64,000 nt of DNA from Bemisia tabaci (Eukaryota > Arthropoda > Insecta > Hemiptera > Aleyrodidae), in assembly GCF_918797505.1 (NCBI RefSeq), contig NC_092795.1:6791434-6855433 (forward strand), in the 5' to 3' direction. Shown here piece by piece: positions 9,467-19,849 of this stretch. The notes beneath the pieces were generated by a model. The model saw only the letters and a program-made list of their open reading frames with translations. It was not told where the DNA came from and searched no databases. Each line of letters begins with the position of its first letter. The stretch's first letter is position 1. Position numbers and translations under genes: made by a program.

Positions 9467-11467
9467 TCTTTATTTCGCCGTTGCTTCAAACAAGCGAACT
9501 TAAACAAATTAACAGTATTATGTCACTTGACTCTGGCGCGTATACGTCTTATTGCGTATCGTCGGTGAAAGTACCAGACCACATAATTCGTTTGCTATGT
9601 TTCCGCTCCCCCTTTATTTTTTGATGGAGTACGATTCAATATCATGCCTTGAAGTTTACACAGGGTTCTCTTTGCACAGAGAAGGAAAATCGCAGAAGTT
9701 TTCAAGAATTGACGTTGAGTGGTTATCAATCTACAATACAAAGTATGGCATGAAGTCTGCAACGTCGCATACCAAAATACGAGGTCCGGTATATATAGTT
9801 TCACCGCCGGTATATCGCTTAGTGATTGATCTGTAGAGACATTTCGGTTTTGCGAAAAAAAAATTATTCTTTATGGCTAAAATCTCTTTGGTTTTTAAGA
9901 TTCCCAAGGTGGATTATGTTATATTTTATTTGAAGTAGTCTAATTCTTTTCAGCCTGAATGAAAACAATATTTGAGTGAAAGAATATAACAGCAATACAC
10001 AAATAGTTATTGACGTAATAGCATTTTTCCAGGAAGAGGGGAGGTACAATGGTATTTAAAGATAGAAAAAGATTTTACAGAGCTCCAGGATGGTTATGCA
10101 GGGTTCTTCGAGCTGCCAGTTGAGATGATTCAGTTCGTGAGAGGTTAGGTACCAGGATCATTATTTATTTTGGGGGCCCTACCCCAATCGGAAATTTGAC
10201 CTTGGGCTGATTGAAATAATATTGTGATAACCTCAGCGAGATTGTGAGGAGCAAATAAGGTTGGCCTAAGAATCTTGGTACAATATACCATCAATATTGG
10301 ATGTATAACCTTAATATTCTAATATTGTACCGTATCAGCAATATTAGAAATCCAAGGTCCGGCATGGCTTGCTGACTAAGATTATCACAAAGTTGGCACA
10401 ATATTGGTTGTACAATACTGCTAATATAATACTGTCTTAACATTATTTGTGTAATATTGTAGTAATATTGGCAATTTACACTTAACACAATTTTATAAAA
10501 ATTACTGACCGGTGCAAATAGTATGGTTCGCAGATCAGCCACTAGAGTACGCTGATGCTTGCCTACCTTTTAAGCCTAATGTCAGGCAAATTTCTGCAAT
10601 TTCTTTCGCTTTCTGGTACCGTATGTGTGAAGTGCTGATGCGTCCCAAGCATATTCAAAACTACAGGCCAGAAAGTCTTCTATACTTTCCTGTATTTTCT
10701 CAATTGAAGTATGCTTCCCGATGTTCTACTAATATTGCGAGAACATTGACAAGATAAGATTGGCAAGTTTATTCAATGTGTGAAATGTCCGACTAAGCTT
10801 ATGCCTTGATCTAAGAGAGTGGAACGCACGGATTCCCCTGCTCGACGGTTGCGCCGGGGATAAGTATGCCATTTTCATCAACTGTGCCAACTGTGCGGTT
10901 TGATAATAGATTTTCTTCAGATATACAAGGAATGTTGATAGGAGAGGCAAATGCAGGCAAAGCTACAATTGCAACGATGATGAACAACAAATGAAGAGGT
11001 TTCAGAACTGCGTGCGAGCCCTGTAGAAAGAAAGACAGTCAAAAGTAATCAATTTATAAGGAACGTCCGTAGAACTATTGGAATCGAGGAATTTTCTCAC
11101 TGGAAATCCATTAATTGACGGTTTAGGTCCCTACATTCAGTGCCGTGAACTAACGGAACAAATACTTCGTAATATGAGGCAGTGGTTTTTAACGTGTTCA
11201 TTAAGTTTGTAAGAACTTTAAATGAAAACCGAGTAGCTCGTAATTTTGTCACATTTCGTAATTTTTTTTTTAAGTCTAACTTTTTTGCACAATGTGAATA
11301 GTCACTGTCGCAACACGCAAAAAAAGGCACTGCTTTTCACCCACCGCGATCGTCAAAATTGAGAAGACCTACCCCGGAAATTTGCACATCTAAGTTGCCA
11401 ATGTCTCTCATTCAAGTAGCAGTGTTACTAACATTGGTTTATTTACCTCCACCTATCAGATACGTTA
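9467..11467. other. AT-rich anonymous stretch
   Basis: No gene recognised over 2 kb. Frames up to 94 codons lack family signatures. It contains an AATATTG-motif cluster (10270-10475) listed separately. Confidence 0.45.
10270..10475. repeat. Cluster of AATATTG / CAATATT motifs
   Basis: About ten occurrences of AATATTG or its complement within 200 bp, often with GTAC attached (ACAATATACC, AATATTGTACCG, CACAATATTGG, GTAATATTGTAG). Spacing is irregular, so it is not a simple microsatellite. It resembles the internally repetitive bodies of some foldback elements. Confidence 0.55.
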
Positions 11468-11616
11468 ATGATCGATTATCGATATTTCCCCCATCTGAAG
11501 CTTCGGTAAAGAATCGATTTTTAAATAGTTCAACACGAACGCCCTGTTTATCGATCCTTTTACATAAGTTTCAATTGCAGATCAATCGATGTATCGCAAA
11601 GAACGCCAAGCCACTG
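11468..11616. repeat. RF-B relic, inverted orientation
   Basis: Contains ATCGATTATCGATATTTCCC, GGTAAAGAATCGATTTTTAA and a right end reading TCGCAAAGAACGCCAAGCCA then CTG. This is the order of the intact RF-B copies, with substitutions. The left terminus is not recognisable. Confidence 0.6.
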
Positions 11617-11780
11617 CCAGCTATGCGCGTAGCATGGCTACCTGGACGAGTAACTTGGCAACCTAAAATTGTTACTTTCCGGAGCAGGTCATCTAATTTT
11701 GACAACCGCGGTGGGCGAGAAGCAACGCGTTCTCCTTGCGTGAGTGCAAAAAAAAATTGTTCCAGCCAGCGCAACTCATA

Positions 11781-11984
11781 CTGTCGTGCTAAGGAAAAAC
11801 GTCGTGTGAGCCTTCAGACGTTGCCTTTTCTCTGATAAAATACAAATTTCCTACGCACTGTAATCTACAGTATCTGAAAATTTCAGGGAGCAGTATTCAT
11901 AAAGTTTCTCAAAAATGAATGTTTCAAATGGGTAAATTTGGCAACATCCGAATTTTAATACGGCATTTTTCCATATCACCGAAG
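11781..11984. mobile_element. RF-A MITE, short variant, 4-bp TSD CATA
   Basis: Left terminus CTGTCGTGCTAAGGAAAAAC and right-terminal words CGGCATTTTTCCATATCACC then GAAG. CATA at 11777-11780 and 11985-11988 is an exact duplication. At 204 bp it is about 50 bp shorter than most copies, so the interior is deleted. Confidence 0.75.
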
Positions 11985-13231
11985 CATAACACTAGGATAT
12001 TTTTGGAAAAGAATCTACGAATTAAAAAAACCTCAACTTACCATGTTTACAGGGACATGGAAGCACATGAATTCGGTACAAAATAATTTCTTGAGACACG
12101 AAAGTTCACAGATTCAGTAATGACAATGTTTGAGTTTTGTCGCTAGCTAGGGAAAATATACGATTGGTACGTATCAGAATAAGGCCACCGCCACGGTCAA
12201 CCATTGTCTAGCCGGAGTATCATTTACATCTTTAATGAGGAATAAGAATCCTATCAACAAAGTGGAGGACACAGAAACAACACAGCTTCAGAATGGCTCT
12301 ACGGGGATCTAAGAACAATGGACATACTTCTCAAAACCTCCAACAAAAAAAAATAACGAAAAAACACTTTGCCTATTATTTTTTAGTTGAGACATGTTAC
12401 GTTATTAGACTTGGAAGCTGAACGCACTTTGAGCACCATCGCCGGTGGGCGCAAAACCGAGGATAAGATAAGACTGGCAAATAATGTCCAAAAACTTGTA
12501 ACTGAAGGCCGAGGTTTGAAGTGGGAATATTTGTCAAACTTTTTCCGGGGCTTCCGCTGTTTCCCCCTTTTTCGATATCATACATTTATAGGACCATGTA
12601 ATTAATAATAAGGATGACCTATTTCGTGTGGACCGTTCACGACATATTCGGTTACTTATCGCTGGATCTCCTTAATTCATTTTCATTCAACCAACCGGAA
12701 TTCTTTGCCAATTTTTGCACCAAATCAAAAAATACGAACAAATTGGTGCTTTGCAGTGATTTTGGCATGAACGGTCATTCAAACCAGGAAGAAAACGAAA
12801 TGAAATCAACTTCTAAATGAGATAAAACTGTTAACAATTAACATTGGTTAATTACAAAAAGTACACATGTCGTCATTTGCGTGATCTTAATTCCATGTAA
12901 TGTGTTTTAATTATACTTCTTACTATCTTGTGCAAGCGAGGTTGCCAAACTTCGCTCGTACGAGTTCTTTTCCAGGCAAGACATTAAAAATGAGGCGTGA
13001 CGTTTGAGTCTAGTTCAGAACTTGCCTAGTAGGCCGTTAAAGTTTTCTCATTTCGCGCTTTCTAAAATGATTTCAGCAAATCGTTTTATGAAGTTTGTTA
13101 GGATCTAATTCGACCTTACGGATAATTTCCTGATTTTCTAGCCGATATCCATGAGAAGACCGCTAGCGGCCGTAGACCGCAGTATTACGAGCTCATCGAG
13201 AATCAGGATTTCGTGAGAAACTTCTCGATAA
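11985..13231. other. Anonymous stretch
   Basis: No gene is recognised. Frames of 60-72 codons at 12387-12820 lack signatures. The word GACCGTTCACGACATATTCG near 12632 resembles the terminal word of RF-X (13913), but no second end was found. Confidence 0.4.
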
Positions 13232-13463
13232 CTATAGACAAAGAGATATTGGAGCGATCCTATCGGTGAAAGCGGGTGGTTGGAATAAACAAAGGAGGTA
13301 AGTAATAGACAAACTGACGACAACTTGCGAGAGATCCTTTAGTTAGCCACCAGTTTCCTCCTTAGCTTATGACAGCCATCCGTGTCCACCAATAGGATCG
13401 CTCCACTTTCTCACTGTCTTCTCTGTCTATTACCTTGTCTACCAATGTCAATAATCAGCCCGC
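13232..13463. repeat. RF-F relic, left end lost
   Basis: Shares with RF-F the words TATAGACAAAGAGATATTGG, GAGCGATCCTATCGG, CACCAATAGGATCGCTCC and the right end TCAATAATCAGCCCGC. The left terminal GCGGGC is not found. It retains the inverted ATAGGATC core. Confidence 0.65.
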
Positions 13464-13778
13464 AATGGGTATTTCTCTCCTTTGATCCGTTCTCCGTTTA
13501 CCCCCGCCGCACTGGTGCCATTAATAAAGCGGAGCTTATAGGTAACTTTAATTAAAAACAGTTCCCGATCATTCCGAGGGCGACGGCGGGGCGGAGGGGC
13601 GGAGGGCAAGTTTTATGCGAGAAGTTACGGCTTTTCTTTTATTTTACATTTGTTCGTGTCATAACTCCCCTGGATTAGAAATCGATACCGCCTTGATTCT
13701 TCCCGAAGATTCCATGACCGATATCGAATTAAAAGCCCCGGTTATGGAGCTGACGGGAGAATCCCTCCTTTCTCCCTC

Positions 13779-13827
13779 TGCTGTGCCAAGGGAAAACGCC
13801 GTATGGTAGCCCGGATGTTGCTAAATC
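13779..13827. repeat. RF-A left-end fragment
   Basis: CTGCTGTGCCAAGGGAAAAC followed by GCCGTATGG and ATGTTGCTAAAT is a solo RF-A left arm. The matching right arm is absent. Confidence 0.55.
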
Positions 13828-13912
13828 TATTCCCATCGAACACAAATTTTTCAGAAATCTCGCGACGGTTTATATTATAATTTTATCTTGGCTGGATTCT
13901 TTTTGCAAGCGT

Positions 13913-14160
13913 GACCGTTCACAACCAGAACGCCGTAAATCCATTCCAGATTTAGGAAAAAAAAAAGAACATTTTCAGACAGATTGCTCTGTTACAAATA
14001 ATCTAGTGTCTCCTTCTCCATGCTTGATATTTTTTTATAACACAGTTATTCTAAAACTAGAAAGGATGAATTTTCATACATTTTCTTATGGTGGAACATT
14101 TTTTCTGAGAAAAGTGCGCCAAATCTGGAATAGAGGTACGGCGGTTTTGCTGTGAACGGT
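13913..14160. repeat. RF-X foldback element
   Basis: The left arm GACCGTTCACAACCAGAACG and CCATTCCAGATTT is mirrored at the right by AAATCTGGAATAGAGG and CTGTGAACGGT. Arms are about 45 bp, total about 250 bp. Confidence 0.7.
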
Positions 14161-14339
14161 AGTATAGTTTTACGTATATTTATTTCCTTGAAACCATATT
14201 GTTATGCCCTCAAGAATAAATCATGAACAGGGAGTTACACATACTCATTTTCCTGGAAACTTTGAAGAAGAAAAAAAGAAAGTATGAATAAGAATACGAC
14301 GTATATTCTATCGGCATTTTATCAATTTTTTTCAACACG

Positions 14340-14556
14340 TTTTTATCAAGTTTTTCAGCAAACTTTGACAACGCTCGTATTCTGATACGTCTTTTCTGTT
14401 CAAGCTCCAGTATTTCTACTTGGAAACTCTGTAAGACAATTCAAGGAAAGAATATTCACGACTTTGCCCAAAGATAAATATTTTATCGGAAGAAACTTGG
14501 CAACACTCAAATGCTCATACGCTTTTTCACCCTGAGCTCCGGTATCTACGCTCGGA
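14340..14556. repeat. Two RF-A right-arm relics in tandem
   Basis: A first arm near 14365-14412 (TTGACAACGCTCG, ATACGTC, terminal AGCTCCAGTA) and a second at 14505-14550 (CTTGGCAACACTCAAATGCT, CATACGC, terminal AGCTCCGGTA). Both share the unusual terminal AGCTCC and so derive from one variant that was duplicated. Confidence 0.5.
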
Positions 14557-14860
14557 GACTGCGTCCGTCTTTTTAATGACGACGCCCGCTCAATTTAATC
14601 CGGCGATCGGGATTTATGAGCGAAAATATGATGCCTCGAATATTAAAATCGAAGACGTGCATTCCACGATGAGCCCCCGAGCACAAGCACCCTTATGAGG
14701 CGCAGGGCTCGTCGAGAAACTGACTCAATTTGTTTTAACATTCTCGATTCGTTTCATACTTTCGTCGATATTTTAGGAGCTTTAAGTGATTCGTTTAAGC
14801 ACTTAGTAACCATTACGCTCATTACTCCTCGAGCGCTCGGATTAAACAAGCCCTTTTTAC

Positions 14861-15025
14861 CAGTGGCGTGGCGTGAATTGCGATGTATCGATTGTTATGC
14901 TATATAAACCCATGGAAAAGGATCGATAAACAGGGTGTTCGCAGCGAACACCTAAATAATCGATTCTTTACCATAGTTTTAAATGGCATAACAATCGATA
15001 TATCGCAATTCACGCCACGCCACTG
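14861..15025. mobile_element. RF-B MITE, intact, hAT-like, 8-bp TSD CTTTTTAC
   Basis: A 165-bp element starting CAGTGGCGTGGCGTG and ending in the exact inverse CACGCCACGCCACTG. The inverted similarity continues into ATTGCGATRTATCGATTGTT. CTTTTTAC at 14853-14860 and 15026-15033 is an exact 8-bp target duplication with T at position 2 and A at position 7. 8-bp duplications of nTnnnnAn form with CAGTG-type ends are characteristic of hAT. No transposase is encoded. Confidence 0.9.
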
Positions 15026-15069
15026 CTTTTTACTACAGCGCTCGGCAAGAACCGCGTATCCAATCGATA

Positions 15070-15180
15070 TTTTTCACATTTGAAACTACGTTGAAGAATC
15101 TATTAATTAGGTATACCTTGATAATCGATCTTTTTCCATAGGTTTCAATGACAGACCAATCGATTCATCGCAAAGTGCGA
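15070..15180. repeat. RF-B relic
   Basis: GATAATCGATCTTTTTCCAT, AGGTTTCAATGACAGACCAA and TCGATTCATCGCAAAG follow RF-B order in the inverted orientation. Terminal CACTG-type ends are not preserved. Confidence 0.5.
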
Positions 15181-15824
15181 TAACAACGTGCGGTTTCCGT
15201 CGGAGTTGGGTGGTTTTTACGCAGCAATTTTAAACCTATTGATTGGCGCCTCGACGCTCGCTCTCGACTTTACGCCGGAATTTATTTCCGCCGTTCTACC
15301 TGGAGGCGGCCTCGTGTAATTATTTGACCGCTCGATGATTTTCCATTTTTAACCCTATTGTTTCCCCCAGAGGACCGTAATTGGGAGCGTATGGGCATGT
15401 TATTCGATGGAAGCCCCAGGGTTCTAATGGGCAGTCAAATTTTCATTTTTCAGACGAAAGGACGTATTTACATTCCAGCACTGCAAAATTTCCACCCACA
15501 ATTTTTTTTTTTTTGTTTACGAATTTATATTGGAAATTTTGCCCTGAAAATGAGTCTACTGCCATTTTCTCACCCCCTTCTCATCCGCATATGTAACTCC
15601 TCCAAAAGGAATAGTCGAGTCAATTTGATCCAGCTTCGTATTTCTACGCCAAGGAGGTGTCGAACGACACTTCCTTGGCTGAGTAATTTTAGTAAATTCG
15701 GAAGAGGAGTTGAAAAAAAAAAAAAAAAAACTAGGCTTAATGTCGTTTTCTAGTAATCTTCGCGGCTGTATTGCTCACGTGGCCCTTGAATCACCACCAC
15801 AAATAATACGAACAGAACCAATTC
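15181..15824. other. Anonymous stretch
   Basis: Frames up to 131 codons (15358-15753) read into A and T homopolymers and have no signature. An uninterrupted A run sits near 15713-15730. No gene called. Confidence 0.4.
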
Positions 15825-15990
15825 AACATGGATGTATAGAGCAAGGAAAAGGACGCGTTTTGATGACGGCGCAGAGATACAACTATTCGTACATGATGGA
15901 TGTCCGTGTTGCGTTTGCTAACTTGAAGGCGCAATGGCGCGACCACGCGAAGCGTGAACTCGCAATGCTCTGCTCTAGACTGCCAATGAT
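15825..15990. repeat. RF-V repeat copy
   Basis: Contains GGCGCAGAGATACAACTATT followed by CGTACATGATGGATGTCCGT, then GAAGGCGCAATGGCGCGA and GTGAACTCGCAATGCTCTGC. The same words occur in two partial copies at 50336-50435 and 50475-50600. Confidence 0.65.
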
Positions 15991-16748
15991 GGTCCACAGA
16001 AGCGTCCATAAAAGCAGCCGCTTAAAGTTCAAAAACGTGCCTTACGTAGCTTTACCGAAAATTTGTCTGCTATAGATTAGAATCCCTTTTCCCGTGGGTG
16101 GTCTCATATTTTATAGTGGTGAACAATGTAAACTTTTCGACGATATGCCACAAAAATAGTTTTGAATACAAGCTAATACTTATATTGGAATCTGTCTCAT
16201 CCGGAGGTTTCGTATCACCCACTTGTTAATATATTCCTCCAATACCAGGAAAAAGCTCAAAAAAGGTCCTTCTTTTCGGGAGGCTCAGAATCCTCGTCAC
16301 ACTGCTTTTCCTCTCCATCAGTCAGCGATCACAAAAACACACGGAAAAAACTCATGAAAAATTGTAGGGGTGAGAACAGAGGCGACTTTTATGGGCGTAA
16401 TATTTTTATAAACCACTATTCGCAGCCTTTTTGACCCGGTTTTATTGAATTGTAAAGTGCCGCCGCCATTCCGCGTATCATTGCGTTCTTTACGAGCACT
16501 ACAAGTCACATAGTTTCATTTAGAGCCAGCCGGAACAAGACCAAAGTAGTGACCGTTCGTGACGAAAACAGCTGGGGAAGTTTTTTTTTTTTTATTTATT
16601 TATTTGTGATAGAATAATGTGACAGATTGCCAAATTCAACCGTTAATGGCCCTTTTGTCCCGTTTATATGAATACTGCAATTCGCACCTAGGGCTGGCTG
16701 CTATCAAACTTTGGGAAAGGGGTGGGGAGCAGGCTGAGAGTGGGGAGG
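15991..16748. other. Anonymous stretch
   Basis: No gene recognised. A minus-strand 63-codon frame (16318-16509) lacks features. A T run followed by TTATT repeats lies at 16578-16604. Confidence 0.4.
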
Positions 16749-16890
16749 TGGAGTGGCGTGCTTTGCGATGTATCGGTTGATTTACCATTTAAACCTATGG
16801 AAAAGGATCGCTAAACAGGGTGTTCGCAACGAACACCTTGATAATTGATTCTTTATCATAGCTTTAAGTGGGAAGATATCGATACATCAT
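16749..16890. repeat. RF-B copy, right end degraded
   Basis: The left terminus GAGTGGCGTGCTTTGCGATG lacks the outermost repeat unit. The interior ATTTAAACCTATGGAAAAGG, ACAGGGTGTTCGCAACGAAC and AAGATATCGATACATCA are conserved. The terminal CGCCACTG is replaced by unrelated sequence where an RF-E fragment begins. Confidence 0.7.
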
Positions 16891-16899
16891 ACATACAGG

Positions 16900-17022
16900 A
16901 AGTACACTTTCTGGCTCATCCGTAAGAACATTTATGTGCGTAAGAAAACCAATGGTACGTGCGATGTTTCTAAAGTGAGCCGGAGATCATGGTTCCTTAT
17001 TGCGAAATGTAATCCAGTTGAT
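16900..17022. repeat. RF-E fragment, right part
   Basis: CTCATCCGTAAGAACATTTA then CCAATGGTACGTG and a right terminus GGTTCCTTATTGCGAAATGT, AATCCAGTT match RF-E at 17493-17637. The left terminus is absent. Confidence 0.55.
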
Positions 17023-17105
17023 CGTCAAATTTCTGTTTTGTAAATATGATTTTGTGTGAAATGTTGAAAAGAAAACATGAAAATAAGGAGCAAAGAACTC
17101 TACAA

Positions 17106-17483
17106 GGGGCCGTTTCTGAAGTGCGTGACGCTCCAAGGTGGGGAGGAGGTTCCTTGCTGGCTTTTACAGGGCGTTACGGGGGGCATAGAGCGAAGCATTG
17201 CGTAAGGAGTTAAGTGATTTTTCTTCGAGTTTTCGTATAATTTTTGATCGGTCGTCTTTAGAAGTTTTAAAGAATCTCGAAAATATTCTCTGTAATACTT
17301 TCACTTATCCCCTTTAAATAGAAACGCCGATCCGTTCAGTAAATGTAAGGCGATGTTTAGATGATTTTTTATTGAAATTGGAAAGGTCTCCGGGCGAACG
17401 CTACGTAATTTTTTAGCACAGCCTTTTTGGAGGGAGAGCTGCTACAAAACTCCATTTAGCGTTACGTAATTAGGGATGGCTCC
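17106..17483. repeat. RF-O element (GGGGCC...GTGACGC termini)
   Basis: The left end GGGGCCGTTTCTGAAGTGCG then TGACGC is the imperfect inverse of the right end GCGTTACGTAATTAGGGATG then GCTCC. About 25-bp termini and 378 bp total. A shorter relative is at 59344-59523. No coding capacity. Confidence 0.6.
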
Positions 17484-17492
17484 TAATGCATA

Positions 17493-17637
17493 AATTGGAC
17501 TACATTTTGCGATAAGGAACCACTATTTCTCGCCCATTTTAGAAACAACATACGTGCCATTGGTTTTCCTTTGCAGATATGTGCTTTTATGGGAGAGCCA
17601 GAGATAGTGGTTCCTTATTGCAAAATGTAATCCAATT
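17493..17637. repeat. RF-E foldback MITE
   Basis: The left end AATTGGACTACATTTTGCGA then AAGGAACCACTAT is mirrored by ATAGTGGTTCCTTATTGCAA then AATGTAATCCAATT. 145 bp, arms about 40 bp. Related copies occur at 16900-17022, 51647-51791 and 33112-33372. Confidence 0.8.
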
Positions 17638-18289
17638 GACCTTAATGTGGAGAACATGCTAGTTTACACTACAGGTACAAAATAATATAAAGTGCCGGCG
17701 GAAATAATCCTCTCCGGGGTGTATTTCCATCCTGAGATTATTATCGTGAGACTTGGCAAACCAAAGCCACAAAGGACGGGTGCCTTTTAAATGTTCACGG
17801 TGGCGGAAATGTTGGCGCTTCGCATCCACAATGTAGGATGGCTTGTCCATTGTCAACGGCTTTATGTTCAAAAGTGTTTTATGAATGGTGTATGTTATCG
17901 TGCAAAAAATCATGCATGCAACCTTGATAGAGAGAGCAGTTTGTCATGATACGAATTTTCCGCGCCAATTGCCTTCAGCTCTGAATACCCTGTAATCGAG
18001 TATAGTCGCACAGGCTTCTGAATATCCGCCATACACCCCACAACACCGCTGCGATTACTCGTTCAAAGATTCCTCACGCGCGGAAGAAAGTTTCAAATCG
18101 GCGACTCTACGATTTTTAAGGGTCGCTCAAACGAAACTCGCCTATCATTGTATTTTCATGAGCGGGATTTTTGAATTCACGCTTTAACAAACCTTAAATA
18201 TCTTGGACAGGAGTTAATTCCAGTAATAATCATGCTTTGCATGCAATTTTGATTAAGAAACATGCATCAGAATTCTTAACTCCGTATCT
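17638..18289. other. Anonymous stretch
   Basis: An 84-codon minus-strand frame (17659-17913) has no recognisable motif. No gene, repeat or RNA recognised. Confidence 0.4.
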
Positions 18290-18421
18290 TGTCTAGTGGT
18301 CCATTCTCTGAAAATGTGAAAAGGTATATTCACAAGCTCCTCACGGAAATCCGTGATTTATCTATGGAAAAATTGCAGCGTTCGGATTCTTCAATGACGT
18401 TCTTCCCTCGCACTCTGCCGT
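18290..18421. repeat. RF-A right-half relic
   Basis: TCTGAAAATGTG, TATATTCACAAG, CGTGATTTATC and a terminal GACGTTCTTCCCTCGCACTC then TGCCG follow RF-A order with heavy divergence. Confidence 0.45.
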
Positions 18422-18706
18422 CCAAATTAAAGACGCCGTATCTCCATTCAACATTTTTTCAGTGTTTTTCTGACAAAATGCTGTTTTATGAGAAAACTAA
18501 CAATCGTTAATCCCTCATTTTTTTGAGTCGACTCTGACAACCCGTTTGGAACTTACCATGAAAAATTGGAGCGTCGTTGCATTTGGGTTTTTCATTTTTT
18601 TTTATTTATTTATTTTATTTAAATATAACGTAACTTATACAAGTATTTCCTTGTATCTATCTACATGGTTTAAAACTAAAACTAAACGAATTGCATCGAA
18701 TTTACA

Positions 18707-18941
18707 CACTGAAAAAAAAAACACCTTGGATCTAGAGTCTAGACTCTTAAAAACATCGACAAGAAAAAATACTCTTGATTCAATCAGATTTAAGCTTAAA
18801 TCAAGAACCAAGCCTCTTAATTTGAGCGGATTTCCTTTTGATTTAAGCTTAAATCTGATTGAATTAAGAGTTCTCTTTCTTGTCAATGTTTTCAAGAGTC
18901 TGCGACTCTAGATCCAATGTGTTTTTTTTTTTTTTCCGGTG
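18707..18941. mobile_element. RF-C foldback MITE, 2-bp TSD CA
   Basis: Starts CACTGAAAAAAAAAACACCT then TGGATCTAGAGTCTAGACTC and ends with the inverse and CCGGTG. Nearly the whole 235 bp folds back, with centre GGTTCTTGATT/AATTTGAGCGG-type words. CA flanks both ends (18705-18706, 18942-18943). CACTG ends and a very short TSD suggest a CACTA/EnSpm-type origin, which is inference only. Confidence 0.8.
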
Positions 18942-19467
18942 CAGGGTAACGTTCGATACTACAATGATTGGGATATTTTAGTAAAAAAAAGTATGTGAGG
19001 AAGAAAATGACAAAATTTGGAATGGAGTTACGACATTTTCGCCGTGGACGGGAGCACAGGCGAACGGTTCAACGGACGACCGGAACCGTAGCCGAGCCGA
19101 GGCGAGCGGCGGCGTCGCTCGTAATCTCACGAGAACAATAACCACATTTCTTCCCTCATTTTATGGGCGTAAAGCCTCCCCGACTTACAAGTGCGTACAC
19201 GGATGAATATCCGAACCTGTCTCCCCTCAAGAGGCGAGTGGGTGGCAAGATGAGCGCTTTCGCCTCTGTGCTCCACCCAACTTTTGTTGTCGCTGTCGCC
19301 GGCCCGCCAGAGAGGCGCTTATATTTCCTCCGGAGGAAACGTCGCATAAATCGTTTTGATTTTTCAGCCGCGCCGCCCCGTATCGTAGATAAATCGCCTT
19401 GTTTTTGTCCATGCCCGTGTTGAGCAAAACCGCGTATCTGCTCGAGGTTTGTCGTCGGCGCACAGTG
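18942..19467. other. GC-rich anonymous stretch
   Basis: 19060-19460 is GC-rich with overlapping frames on both strands up to 117 codons and no signature. It could be promoter-proximal or island sequence, but no splice or Inr logic was convincing. Confidence 0.35.
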
Positions 19468-19677
19468 ATGAGAGAGGTCGGACAAGGAAAGGAGGTCGGA
19501 AACTTTCAAAGCTCATACATAACTCCATTCATACAAAACTTTGAGGTCTTAAAAGTGGTTCCATTGTTTTCCTCGTAAAATTCTCTTTCAGAATCTACCC
19601 TTAAAATTACAAATGTGAGGAATTAAACATCAAAATTTGCAGCTTTAGTTAAAAATTCCATGTCCGACCTCTCTGAT
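19468..19677. repeat. RF-T MITE, short termini
   Basis: Left end ATGAGAGAGGTCGGACAAGG and right end CCATGTCCGACCTCTCTGAT are inverted repeats of about 18 bp bounding 210 bp. No second copy in the window. Confidence 0.55.
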
Positions 19678-19692
19678 TGACTCGATCAACTG

Positions 19693-19849
19693 TGTGGCGA
19701 ATGGATGGACTTTGCGATGATGGATCGATTGATCTGCCGCCTAAACCTATGGAAAAGGATCGATTATCACCGGATTCATAATAATCGAGCGTTTACCATA
19801 GCTTCAAATGAGAAAATATAGATAGGCCGATGGTTCACGCCTCGCCATT
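19693..19849. repeat. RF-B relic abutting RF-A
   Basis: GTGGCGAATGG-like left end, GACTTTGCGATGATGGATCG, CTAAACCTATGGAAAAGGAT and right end TTCACGCCTCGCCATT. The right end sits directly at the RF-A left terminus (19850). Confidence 0.6.

Noticed and set aside
18546..18911. 121-codon plus-strand frame and 86-codon minus-strand frame with internally repeated residues
   Set aside because: They are readings of the two complementary arms of an RF-C MITE.
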